From Gambelia wislizenii (taxonomy: Eukaryota; Chordata; Lepidosauria; Squamata; Crotaphytidae), in assembly GCA_030847615.1 (NCBI GenBank), contig JAUMIR010000003.1:29572501-29636500 (forward strand): a stretch of 64,000 nt of DNA, written 5' to 3'. The notes under the pieces were generated by a model. It did not search any database. It was not told the DNA's origin and saw only the letters and a list, made by a program, of their open reading frames with translations. The position numbers were made by a program, and so were the translations under genes. Below are positions 1-8,739 of the stretch, piece by piece (position 1 is the first letter of the stretch; the number at the start of each line of letters is the position of its first letter).

Positions 1-945
1 AATGGAGGTACTAATAGTTACAGGCCTGAAACCAGGTCTGGGAATACAACTTCCAATCCTGGATGGAACTACACTCTCCTCCAAGGACTGTGTTCACAGT
101 CTGGGGGTGCTTCTGGACCCGACACTCCAGATGTCTATTCAGGTAAATGCGACGGTCAGGAGTGCCCGTTATCAACTTCAGCTGATATGCTAGCTGCGCC
201 CTTTCCTGGAAACCAGGGACCTCGAAACTGTGCTACATGCACTGGTAACCTCCCGTCTGGATTTCTGTAATGCGCTCTACATGGGACTACCCTTGTGCTT
301 GACATGGAAACTTCAACTAGTTCAGAACATGGCAGCCAGGTTGATTTCTGGTGTTTCCAGAAGAGAGCATATAACACCTGTGCTAAAAGCTCTCCACTGG
401 CTGCCTATTAGTTTCCGGACACAGTACAATGTGTTGGTTATAACCTTTAAAGCCCTACATGGCTTGGGTCTAACTTATCTCCAGGACCGGACCGCCTCCT
501 TCCGTACGACCCTCCCCGCACACTTCGGTCCTCTGGGAGGAATCTGTTACACCCTATGAAAACAAGGCTGTCGGTGACCTCCCAGAGGGCATTTTCTGCT
601 ACCGCTCCCAGATTATGGAATGGCCTGCCGGATGAGATCCGTCTTATTACCACCTTAGACAGCTTTAAAAAAGCTGTCAAGACGGATCTTTTCCGGCAGG
701 CCTTTCCTGAATAACTATCCCGGCCCAAGACTCGGCTGTCCTTTCTGAGCTGCAATCAGATTTTTTTTAACTATTGTATGGTTTTTTTTTCTAATTTATA
801 TATTTTTAATTATTGTATGTTTTTAATCTTTTATAATTTAATATTATTTTGAGGGGTGGGTGGGCTAGGGTACTGTGAGTATGGAGTTTTTATATTGTAA
901 GCCGCCCCGATTGCGTTGCAGAGGGGCAGGATAGAAATCATGGAA
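1..945 (+). mobile_element. L2-like non-LTR retrotransposon (LINE), 3' portion
   Basis: This is the 3' part of an L2/CR1-clade LINE that enters the window already truncated. It holds the end of the reverse transcriptase polyprotein (2-714), an AT-rich 3' UTR, and a 3' tail of the form taagccgccccgattgc...gcagaggggcaggatagaaat at about 899-945. The same tail recurs alone at 18315, 19087, 42770 and, antisense, near 37640. This copy therefore links those orphan tails to a protein-coding LINE. L2 versus a neighbouring CR1-group clade is inferred from protein style only. Confidence 0.75.
2..714 (+). pseudogene. L2-like LINE reverse transcriptase, C-terminal remnant
   Basis: The frame starting at 2 encodes the post-catalytic thumb region typical of L2-type RTs: LGVLLDPTL, then LVTSRLDFCNALYMGLP, then LQLVQNMAARLISG and ITPVLKALHWLPI, ending near KALHGLGLTYL. 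A TAG at 191-193 interrupts this frame. A frameshift at about 540-556 moves the final segment (SQRAFSATAPRLWNGLPDEI to FRQAFPE) into another frame, which ends with TAA at 712-714. The catalytic RT core and endonuclease would lie left of the window. With one stop and one shift the copy is dead, though its similarity to LINE proteins is still plain. Confidence 0.75.
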
Positions 946-2685
946 GCTCTGGAGTTTCCATGATGTCCAGTGTCCCATGTGTGTAGGATGGCTGAGGGTT
1001 CAGTGTTCCACATAACAGGGATAAAGTCCTCTTTTTATCAAAACTGCAACTATTAATGTCAGGTATTAAAATTAATTTGTTTCCCACACTTTGGGGTGAA
1101 GACAAGTGATGGGGCTTAAAGACTGAACATTTTGGGGACTTAATGGGAAACCCTGAAGGACTTGCAGAATATCGGATAAGCATTTGGGTTTCCTTGTGTA
1201 CTTGGTTATTTTTGTGCAATGTCTCTTTAAGAGGCAACCCCAGAGCATAGTGTCAGGTATTAGCTTTCTCAAACTCATACAGCACAAGTTTCACAGTCCA
1301 TCAGAAAACTTTATTGCTATAAATTCAGGAAGCATGCAATGCAAAGTCATTGCTGCTAATGGGAACCTAATGGATACACTCTAAATTAAAAGCATTTTAC
1401 AATCACCAAAATCTTGTGGGCTACAAGATCATTGGCCGTCCATCATCCACTAACACTAGCATTCCTTAAGCTGAAACCACTGTCTACCCAGGCATTAGAA
1501 AAACATTAATTACAGCTGCATCATTATCTCTCCTTTCCCAAGTAAAATCCAAACATAGGTTTTCCATGGGTTTTTTCCAAGCTGTGAGGCCATGTTCCAG
1601 AAAATGGCAAGAACAGGGGAGCCAATCCTGACACATGGGAGAAACCCAAGCCCAGGGCTTTGAGTGGTTAAGTCTTACATGTCTGGGCTTCGAGCCCCAT
1701 GTATTCAGATGTCTTGGTGCAGAATAGGGTTGCTACCTTAGAGGGTTCTCATCTTTTATATTTACACATCAAATGGGTATATTGGGGAAATTAAAAATTA
1801 AAAGAAAAGTAGAAAGTAGAAATGCCCAATTCAGTACCTGAGCAAAGGCTGGTCCTTATGACCTCCTCAAGATCCATATCCTGGCAGGTCCCAAATGAGA
1901 CACAGGACCCAGCAATCGAGCAGGCAAAGCCAAAGCTTTATTTTACATGTACACAGTCCCAATACCTGCAACAAGTAAGATCTATTCCAGGAGAAGGGCA
2001 ATTTGAACAGTGAAACACATAGAAGTTTTATACCCTCTTCTTCTCAAGATGATCTCACTCACCACTTTCAAATTCTACCGTTAACAGTAGGGTTCACATC
2101 AACCATTTGGGCAGACAAAACTCATGACATGTGTTTATGTACATTCTGCAGAAAGCAATACCAAAATTAATATACCACTTTGATTCATTAACTTCCCTAG
2201 GCTTAACTACTTGGCGCATCTGTTGCTTTCTCCTCCTGTTGCAAAATTACAAGGCTAGCTTCATCCTTTAAGCTTCCAGGTTTATCTCCAACAGGTACAG
2301 CATGGTTCTATCCATGGTCCTATCAATAGCTGCACCTATTAAATTTGGCTGCTGCATGTGAAGAAGAATTTTGTTTCAGTTTGTGGCTTTTGTTTGTTTC
2401 AAAGAATTTTGAAATTTTTGCATGTTCAAGACAGATAGAACTTGATAGTTGTCGTTCCTAGTGGAGAGACTTTGGCTTGTGTATGCCTACCTGTGAATCC
2501 ATGACTGAAGCTGGAATATAAATTGGAGATTTCTACAACTCTTGCTGTCATTAAACTAGCACAGGTAGGCAGCAACATTTTCTTTGAACCTGGTGTGTAT
2601 AGATGAATTGAGATTTCAGAGGGAAGTATTCCAGCTACAGCCCTCCCTATGCTCCAAAAGAACTGATTTCTTTTGGAATATGAAA
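946..2685. other. Non-coding stretch, no gene recognised
   Basis: No coding region or intact repeat is supported. The exception is about 1550-1625, where 'gctgtgaggccatgttcc' and its surroundings match the arm of the snapback repeat at 35733-36160, so this is a degraded fragment of that family. Open frames here are short and lack recognisable motifs. Confidence 0.5.
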
Positions 2686-2917
2686 ATGAAAGAGCCAGTG
2701 TTATGTAGTGGTTTGTGTAGGATTCTGGAGACCAGGATTTGTATCCCTGCACAGCCAGGGAACACCGCAAACCCCCCCCCCCCAGCACAAGTCACACTCT
2801 CTCAGATGTATAGGAAGGCCATGGCAAACCTCCACTGAAGAAATCTTGTCAAGAAAACTCTGTGAGTGGGTTGCCATAAGTCAGAGTTAACTTGAAGGCA
2901 TATAACAACAACAATGG
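2686..2917 (+). mobile_element. tRNA-derived SINE (Sauria type)
   Basis: A tRNA-like head carries an A-box-like gtagtggtttgt and a B-box-like ggatttgtatccc. The body contains tcacactctctcag, atggcaaacctcc and ttgccataagtcagagtt, and the tail is cttgaaggcatataacaacaacaa. The body and ACAACAA tail match Sauria SINEs, whose 3' end resembles Bov-B/RTE LINEs; this is family knowledge. The copy is diverged, with a C-run replacing part of the tRNA-like arm at about 2773. Antisense or partial copies occur at 27330, 47477, 48215 and 60518. Confidence 0.75.
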
Positions 2918-3365
2918 AAAGGAAGCTTATAGGAAACACCATTGGCCCTCGACAAAGGTTACGTTGGATAACCTAATGGGCTTGCTGGCACCAAAAGCTC
3001 CAGAATAAGATAGAGTGGGATTGTCCAAATTAATTTTTAGTTTAAGTGTTCCAGTTGCCTGGTACAACCTTTAGTTAGCTGCAGGTACTATCAGTTCCCA
3101 GGTAATGATCTGACCGTGAGCTCTCTTCAGAATGACCTAGAAAGGTTGAAGTATGATATTACTCATACTACTTTCAATTTGGGCTTCCCATTCAGCCAGG
3201 AGACAGAGAGGTACAATCATGATCTTCACAGAGTTCTAGTTTCTGCAGTATTAAGCTGCCTCTAAATTGACTTATTTGGGGCATTTTCACCTGAATACTG
3301 CCTTAGTATTGGTAAGGGTGATGGGTAGTTTAAAAATACAGTACCAATGTCTTGTTTATCTCAGA

Positions 3366-3462
3366 CTTGTTTATCTCGGATTGGCCTTTTTAGTCATCAG
3401 CGTGCTTGCAGAAAGCACGGGATGAGTCCTTCCTGAATCTTCGTTTGCAAAGAAAAGCCAGA
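3366..3462 (+). repeat. RTE-like LINE 3' tail fragment, inverted copy of 5193-5291
   Basis: From cttgtttatctcggattggcc through gtgcttgcagaaagcac to tttgcaaagaaaagccaga, this stretch is almost base-for-base the reverse complement of 5193-5291, about 1.8 kb away. That partner is the 3' end of the RTE-like LINE inserted at 5185-5750, so this is most simply a second short 3' fragment of the same family on the opposite strand. It carries no coding sequence. Confidence 0.7.
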
Positions 3463-3901
3463 GAGACCAATGTCTACTCCAGCAAGAACAGCAATGGAGA
3501 GGATGGTGCCATAGAGATAGTGTAGGCCATGGAGCATATGCGGCTCTTGAACCCCACCTTTGCAACCCATGAAGCCCTGCCAAACTCACCCCCATTTTAA
3601 AATTCTGCAGGTCTGGGACATTTTTTGTCCACAAAACAGCACAAAGATCTCAAAACACAACCTGAGAAACACCTTTAGGTCTTCTATCCCCTGGAAACCT
3701 GCAAAACCCCACCCCTGAAAATGGGGGGAATGGCTAAAAACCACTCAAAATTGCACCAAGAAGTGACATGATACCACTTCTGGTGCACCCAAAAGTAATG
3801 ATGTGACCCATAATGGGTGTCATGAGGTGAAAGTTCCTCCCCTTGCAATTTCCATATCCTGCTCTACAAGGAAAATTACCATCATCTTTATCTATTGCAA
3901 T

Positions 3902-4108
3902 AGGGTTTGGGCCCGGGACTCCCCACGAATACCAAAATCCGTGGATACTCAAGTCTAATTATATGCAATGGTATAGTAAAATACTACCTCTTATATAAAA
4001 TGGCAAAATCAAGGTTTGCTTCTTGAATTTATTTTTTCTGGAGTATTTTCAAGCCGTGAATGGGGGAATCAATGGATGCCAAATCCATGGATACAGAGGG
4101 CCAACTGT
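3902..4108. mobile_element. Tigger/MER2-like MITE (pogo-type DNA transposon remnant)
   Basis: The motifs ccaaaatccgtggatactc, tatgcaatggtatagtaaaa, caagccgtgaat and atccatggatacagaggg, ending in caactgta, are those of non-autonomous Tigger-like elements. The right end has the expected TIR followed by TA; the left TIR is degraded. A second copy with the same internal sequence lies at 5095-5910. Confidence 0.65.
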
Positions 4109-4109
4109 A

Positions 4110-5094
4110 CATTGGATAGGTGATTTATTCACTTCATTTGAAACATGCAGCCTGTCCTCCAAGGAGCTCCTAGGATGTTCCCTTCCTCATAGATTTTATT
4201 CTCTTAGCAATGTATCTCTTTCTAATAGGTTAGGTTGAGAGATCATGGCTGCTGTAAGCCCCCTCACCCACTGTGCATCAGGGCTGAATGGAGGATTGAT
4301 CTTTGGTCCCTTAGGTTCCAGGTTAATACTGCACTGGTTGAGGAAGCCACTGTTTCACACCCAATGAAGCAAGAACTTATGAACCAAGCAGTGAATGTCA
4401 CAATTTGTCAGTCATCACTGTAGACCTCCACAGACTTTCATCTGGTGAGCTTGTATTTTGCCAGTTCATCAGCACACCTTTCTATCTTTTGCTCACTAGC
4501 ACCATGCCCCCTTCCCATTTTTCTGTGTCTGATCCTGAAAGGAGAGTAAGAACCCTTCTGATTTTTGAGTGCATCAGCTCTTTGGAGGTTAGGAGAGATG
4601 CTCACTCTCTCCTCTTCCTTTTAGCCTGCTACGGATACAAGAATTCACCTATCCTGCAGGCAGATATCAATAGCTTAGGGATTACTTTTGTGGTTAAAGA
4701 GGGCAGGCTCAAAGCTTTTCTTGCTCTGCTAAATTCCTTGCAAACACAGCAACTTAATCGTTCTGACAATTTGCAACCAAAATGTGTCCCTAAACTGTTA
4801 ACCTCCAAAACTATCTGGCAATGTAATAACATCTCAGCAAGCTGTCATCACAGGGAATAAAGGTGTTTGAAAACGGAATCCATTAACATCCTAAGCATTC
4901 CCACCACCCTACGCCTTAAATGCTTAGAACCATTTTAGTGTTTTCCCTCAAGACTAGAGTTGGGGGGGGGGGAATATAATACTCTTTTACATACTGGTGA
5001 GTATTTTCTTTCAGAAAAATAGGACTTGCTAGGAATGCAAGAAAGATAAAGATAATATGTTGTTTTATAGAACTGTTTTCTAGAGCAACTACAA
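4110..5094. other. Non-coding stretch, no gene recognised
   Basis: A 151-codon open frame at 4405-4860 is the longest here. It has no recognisable domain, membrane segment or signal, and I do not call it a gene. The rest is AT-rich unique-looking sequence with a short G-run near 4960. Confidence 0.45.
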
Positions 5095-5910
5095 CTATAA
5101 TTGTCCCTTCATATTTGCTGGGTTTTGGTTCCAGGACACCCCGCGGCTACCAAAATCCATAAATAATCAAGTCTCATTATATGCTCCCCCCCTCTGGCTT
5201 TTCTTCGCAAACGAAGATTCAGGAAGGACTCATCCCGCGCTTTCTGCAAGCACGCTGATGACTGACAAGGCCAATCTGAGATAAACAAGTCTGGTTGCAG
5301 AAAGCACAGAAGAAGGTTTCCTTGGGTGATGTTTCTGGGTTGTGATTCTTTCTGTGTTGTTGTTTCTCTTCAAGACTTGTTCAGCATGAGTTCTCAAATA
5401 AGGCTGCAGCATTGTGGATAGTGGGTCTCCATGTCTCCCGATGTGAGGCCAGGGCGGACCATTGTTGGTCATCAATTTGGCCAAGCCTGAGATGTTGTTT
5501 CAGGGAGTCCTTGTATCGTTTATTTGGAGCACCCCTCTTACTCTGACCCGTGGCGAGTTCACCGCAGAGTACTATTTTTGGGAGGCGATGGTCCTCCATC
5601 CTAGAAACGTGACGTGCCCAGTGCAGCTGAGTTCTCAATATCATGGCCTCAATGCTGGTGATCCTTGCTGCCCACACAGATGCTGCCCTTGTTGCCCACA
5701 CAGAAGCAGCTCTGCAGTGCCTAACATCCTGCTTCGCAACAGCTGCAGAGCTCATTATATGCAATGGCATAGCAAAATGTTGCCCCTTATATGAGAAGAC
5801 AAAATCAAGGTTTGCTTTTTGGATTGTTATGTTGTTAAGAATATTTTCAAGCCGTGAATACTTAAATCCATGGATACCAAATCCATGGATACGGAGGGAC
5901 AACTGTACTA
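5095..5910. mobile_element. Tigger-like MITE split by an RTE-like LINE
   Basis: The left end has a degraded TIR (attgtcccttcatatttgctg), then ggttccaggacacc and taccaaaatcc. The right end (5763-5910) has tatgcaatggc, caagccgtgaata, atccatggatacggaggg and the TIR end caactgta. Joining the parts across the insertion restores colinearity with the copy at 3902-4108. The interruption is 5185-5750, bounded by a 12-bp direct repeat CTCATTATATGC (5173-5184 and 5751-5762). Confidence 0.75.
5185..5750 (-). mobile_element. RTE-like LINE, 5'-truncated insertion with 12-bp target duplication
   Basis: A 566-bp insertion on the minus strand. The 5' side encodes the C-terminal end of a LINE polyprotein (about 5650 down to 5381: LHWARHVSRMEDHRLPK, then GELATGQSKRG, RYKDSLKQHL and WSALASHRETWR), the style seen at the C-terminus of RTE-type and related endonuclease-bearing LINEs. 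The 3' UTR follows and ends in aagccagagggggg at the low-coordinate side. The flanking duplication CTCATTATATGC supports target-primed reverse transcription. The RT core was lost to 5' truncation. The exact clade is inference. Confidence 0.7.
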
Positions 5911-5929
5911 TTATTATTGGGAAACAAGA

Positions 5930-5952
5930 TTGTTGTTGTTGTTGTTGTTTTC
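5930..5952 (+). repeat. (TTG)n microsatellite
   Basis: A short run of gtt/ttg trinucleotides at the right of the Tigger-like MITE. No function is implied. Confidence 0.8.
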
Positions 5953-6170
5953 CTTATATCAAACTTGTGAGACAAGTTGTGACTATCCCTGCTTTACAAA
6001 AGCGGAGTCATCATTGGCAAATCTGACTACATACAGGAGACTGAGAAGCAACTGTCCAACACCTATTTGCATAATGATCTAGACTAATACAGCTATGTCC
6101 TTGGAGAGTAAGAGCTAGTTGTTTTACCTTCTTCCATACAGTGCATCTATAGACTACACCGGTCCTACAT

Positions 6171-6292
6171 CAGTGATGGGAAACATGTGGCCCTCCATTT
6201 GCTGGGACTGCAACGTACATAATATCTCACCATTGGAAATTCTTGTAGGCTGTTGCAGACCCCATGTTGCAGACAACTGGAGGGCCACATAC
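6171..6292. mobile_element. hAT-like MITE fragment
   Basis: The left end CAGTGATGGGAAACATGTGG followed by ccctcc matches hAT-type TIR sequence. The right part, aactggagggccacat, is its imperfect inverted partner but stops before the terminal bases. The internal gggactgcaac and tctcaccattgg are characteristic of the small palindromic hAT MITEs common in reptile genomes. No transposase is present. Confidence 0.55.
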
Positions 6293-6654
6293 TCCCTCTT
6301 CTTGGTCTACAAATTATTTAGCAAGCATGCTTTCTTGCATATTTTCCTACAGCTTTGAATGCCTATGTGGACATGTCTCTTAGATTAAAGCTCAGGCCCA
6401 AAGAGGATATGGTAGTTACAATTCTGTTTATGTAATAACTGCCCTTACTACATAGAAAGGAAGGAATGGTGGACGGGGGAGGGGATTTTAACAACACAAG
6501 CTGTGTACACTCAAGCAGTAGTAATCCTCAAGTACTTAACTTCTTAAAGCGCCTCTTTCCTGAGTAGAAGAGAGCCCCTTTGTTCATGCAAATTGGTCTT
6601 TGTGCATTTGTGGATCTGCAAAGTCAATCCGTGGTCTCAGCTGTGAAAGGTCTG
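6293..6654. other. Non-coding stretch, no gene recognised
   Basis: Nothing beyond short random open frames is visible between the hAT-like fragment and the mariner remnant. Confidence 0.4.
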
Positions 6655-7009
6655 TCTATTAAATAAGAAGACTGATAAAATAACCCATCCTTATTTATAT
6701 GTATTACAATTCTAATGCATGTCCCCATCAATATACTCCCCATTCACACTCACACACTAATGCAGTCTTGTTTTCCACTGCTTGAAGGCGTAGAACAGAT
6801 CAGTTTCTGTCAGCTATTTCAACTCATCTGCCGTTTTCTTCTTTACTGAATCAATTGACTCAAAACATATTCCTTTAAGCACTGTTTTCACTTTAGGGAA
6901 AAGAAAAAAGTCACATGGTGCCAAATCTGGTGAATATGGAGGATGTTCAAGTGTAGTAAAGTGTTTTTCAGCCAAAAACTGCTTCACAGAAAGTGCTTGA
7001 TGAAGATGA
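6655..7009 (-). pseudogene. mariner-like transposase, C-terminal part (split by DIRS)
   Basis: On the minus strand from about 7003 this reads HQALSVKQFLAEKHFTTLEH, then PPYSPDLAPCDFFLFPK and KTVLKGICFESIDSVKKKTA, then LTETDLFYAFKQWKTRLH. This is the C-terminal half of a mariner (DD34D) transposase with the third catalytic Asp region (SPDLAPCDFF). The frame starts exactly at the DIRS boundary. Its N-terminal partner lies at 13514-13750, beyond the DIRS element. In-frame stops (for example in the DELK/LTET interval and after KTRLH) show the gene was dead or has decayed. Confidence 0.85.
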
Positions 7010-7050
7010 AAGGACAGGTTGCTTACCTGTAACTGTAGTTCTTCGAGTGG

Positions 7051-7210
7051 TCATCTGTGAATTCACACATAAAGGGTTAATCCTGCGCCTGCGCAGTAGC
7101 ATTCGGAAGTCGTTAGAGTCAATAGCCATTAGATTGAGTTTTGGCGGTAATCCTGCCCACCATCCCCTTCAGGCTATATAGGCCCTCCTCGAGCCCGCCA
7201 TTTTAGTTCC
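7051..7210. repeat. DIRS right inverted terminal repeat
   Basis: From the segment cacacataaagggttaatcc to gcccgccattttagttcc it is the reverse complement of 13344-13503, with only about four mismatches seen (for example gcgcc versus gcacc near 7085, and catcccc versus cattccc near 7167). The bases 7010-7050 extend the right terminus beyond the shared repeat. Confidence 0.9.
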
Positions 7211-7289
7211 GAATAGCCGCAGTTGCAGCTTTTTTTTCTTTTTTCTTTGAGGAGGTAGCCTAGGACACCCGAGGGGAGGATGGGTGGGA

Positions 7290-7388
7290 TTGTGTGAATT
7301 CACAGATGACCACTCGAAGAACTACAGTTACAGGTAAGCAACCTGTCCTTCTTCTTCGTGGTCTCTGTGAATCCACACATAAAGGGTA
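7290..7388. repeat. DIRS internal complementary region (ICR)
   Basis: The first part (about 7292-7352, tgtgaattcacagatgacc to agcaacctgtcctt) is the reverse complement of the element's right end at 7010-7070. The second part (about 7353-7388, cttcttcgtgg to cacacataaaggg) is the reverse complement of the left end at about 13478-13513. The ICR is thus complementary to both ends joined, which is the template arrangement that lets DIRS complete a circular cDNA. It lies between the YR stop and the right ITR, as in the family. Confidence 0.9.
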
Positions 7389-7561
7389 GATTAGCAAGCT
7401 TATACTTAGAAGGGGGGGTGTCCTGTCTAGAAACCAAGGAAGAGGTGAAAGGAAAAGACACCACACGCCAAGTCAAGATAAGGCAAACGGGACCCATAAG
7501 GGTCGTTTTATTTACTTAGTAGAGGTAGAAGCGGTGTGGCGTCCAAGGTCTATGGACTCAG

Positions 7562-8608
7562 TCAAGTCCGTTGTGCAATGCAGGACATGAGGACCGCTCG
7601 CCCCAAGGCCGCGTCCTCTCTCAAGGTAGAGTCTATTTTGTACACTTTGACAAAAGTCAGGGGTGTTGTCCACGTGGCCGCCCTGCAGATGTCCTGGATC
7701 GGGATCCCTTGTAGGAATGCCGTAGAGGTGGAGGTAGCTCTGGTTGAGTGGCTACGGATGCCTTCCGGCAGCCACTTATTCACCATTTGGTATGCTAGCT
7801 TGATCATCACCACTACCCACTTTGAAAACCGTTGCGAAGATACCGGCTCGCCCTTTCTTGGGCCTGCATAGCAGATGAAGAGTCTGTTGCCCTTCCTCAT
7901 CTGTACAGTTCTGTCAATGTAGGCAGCTAACGCCCTTCCGACATCCAGGTATTGGAGTGACTGTTGTCCGTCATCCAACGGCTGTTTAGAGAAGGCAGGG
8001 AGTATTATGTCCTGGTTGAGGTGAAAGCAGGATACCACTTTGGGTAGGAAGGCAATGTCCGGCCGTAAGACCACCTTGTCTGTGTGAAAGCGTGTGTAAG
8101 GGGGGTCCACCCTTAATGCACACAGCTCGCTGGCTCTTCTTGCCGACGTAATCGCAACCAGGAAGGCCATCTTCATGGAGAGGAGGCGTAAGTCGCACGT
8201 AGTTATCGGTTCAAAGGGGGCCTTAGATAAGGCCGCTAATACTATCTCTAGGCTCCAGGCCGGGGTAGGTCCCAGTTTTGGAGGGTGCAGGTTAGTGTAG
8301 CCCTTGATGAAGGCCTTTACCTTAGGGTCTCTAAAGCAGGATGGTTTACCCAGGCGTTGGAAATGCCAGGATACCGCTGCTACATAGCTCCTGATTGAAG
8401 AGACTGCAAAGTTCTTGTCTGAGAAGGAGGCTAGGAAATCCATCAAGTTGGAGGAGTCCGCTAGGTGTAGGGGAATCCTTTTCTCTTCTAGGAAAGAGCA
8501 AAATCTTTTCCACTTGTAGTCGTAGGCCCTTACCGTTGAAGGGCGATGCGCCGCTCTGATGATGTCCCTTGCTGCTTCTGAGAGAGGGTTCACGGCGTTA
8601 TCAACCAT
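7562..8608 (-). CDS. DIRS tyrosine recombinase
   Basis: A predicted 348-residue protein starting at ATG 8606-8608. It integrates the circular DIRS cDNA by site-specific recombination. The catalytic set is present: Arg158 in SARRASEL, His287 and Arg290 in SHSTR, and nucleophile Tyr323 in FVKVYKID. The N-terminal part (residues 20-110, STVRAYDYKWKRF, SSIRSYVAAVSWHF) resembles the SAM-like core-binding domain of phage-type recombinases. The frame stays open upstream to about 9751, but that part lies antisense-free within the RT gene in another frame and carries no YR motif, so I start at 8608. A start further upstream inside the RT overlap is possible. No internal stop is seen; the enzyme may be intact. 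Confidence 0.88.
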   Translation of the reverse strand: MVDNAVNPLSEAARDIIRAAHRPSTVRAYDYKWKRFCSFLEEKRIPLHLADSSNLMDFLASFSDKNFAVSSIRSYVAAVSWHFQRLGKPSCFRDPKVKAFIKGYTNLHPPKLGPTPAWSLEIVLAALSKAPFEPITTCDLRLLSMKMAFLVAITSARRASELCALRVDPPYTRFHTDKVVLRPDIAFLPKVVSCFHLNQDIILPAFSKQPLDDGQQSLQYLDVGRALAAYIDRTVQMRKGNRLFICYAGPRKGEPVSSQRFSKWVVVMIKLAYQMVNKWLPEGIRSHSTRATSTSTAFLQGIPIQDICRAATWTTPLTFVKVYKIDSTLREDAALGRAVLMSCIAQRT

Positions 8609-8739
8609 GCTGTTGGGTTGATCAGATTGAGATCCGGGTGGAGGATCCGACCGTCTGCCATTGACAGGAGGTTCGGCTTCCGTGGGAGGCGGTGGTACCG
8701 TCCCTGTGCCATCCTGAGGAGAGGGACAAACCAGTGTTG

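Noticed and set aside
4405..4860. 151-codon open frame
   Set aside because: No recognisable domain, no splice-like context I can support, and ordinary length for chance in this composition.
7290..7388. CRISPR-like or other spaced repeat
   Set aside because: The repeats are inverted and match the two DIRS termini, so they are the internal complementary region.
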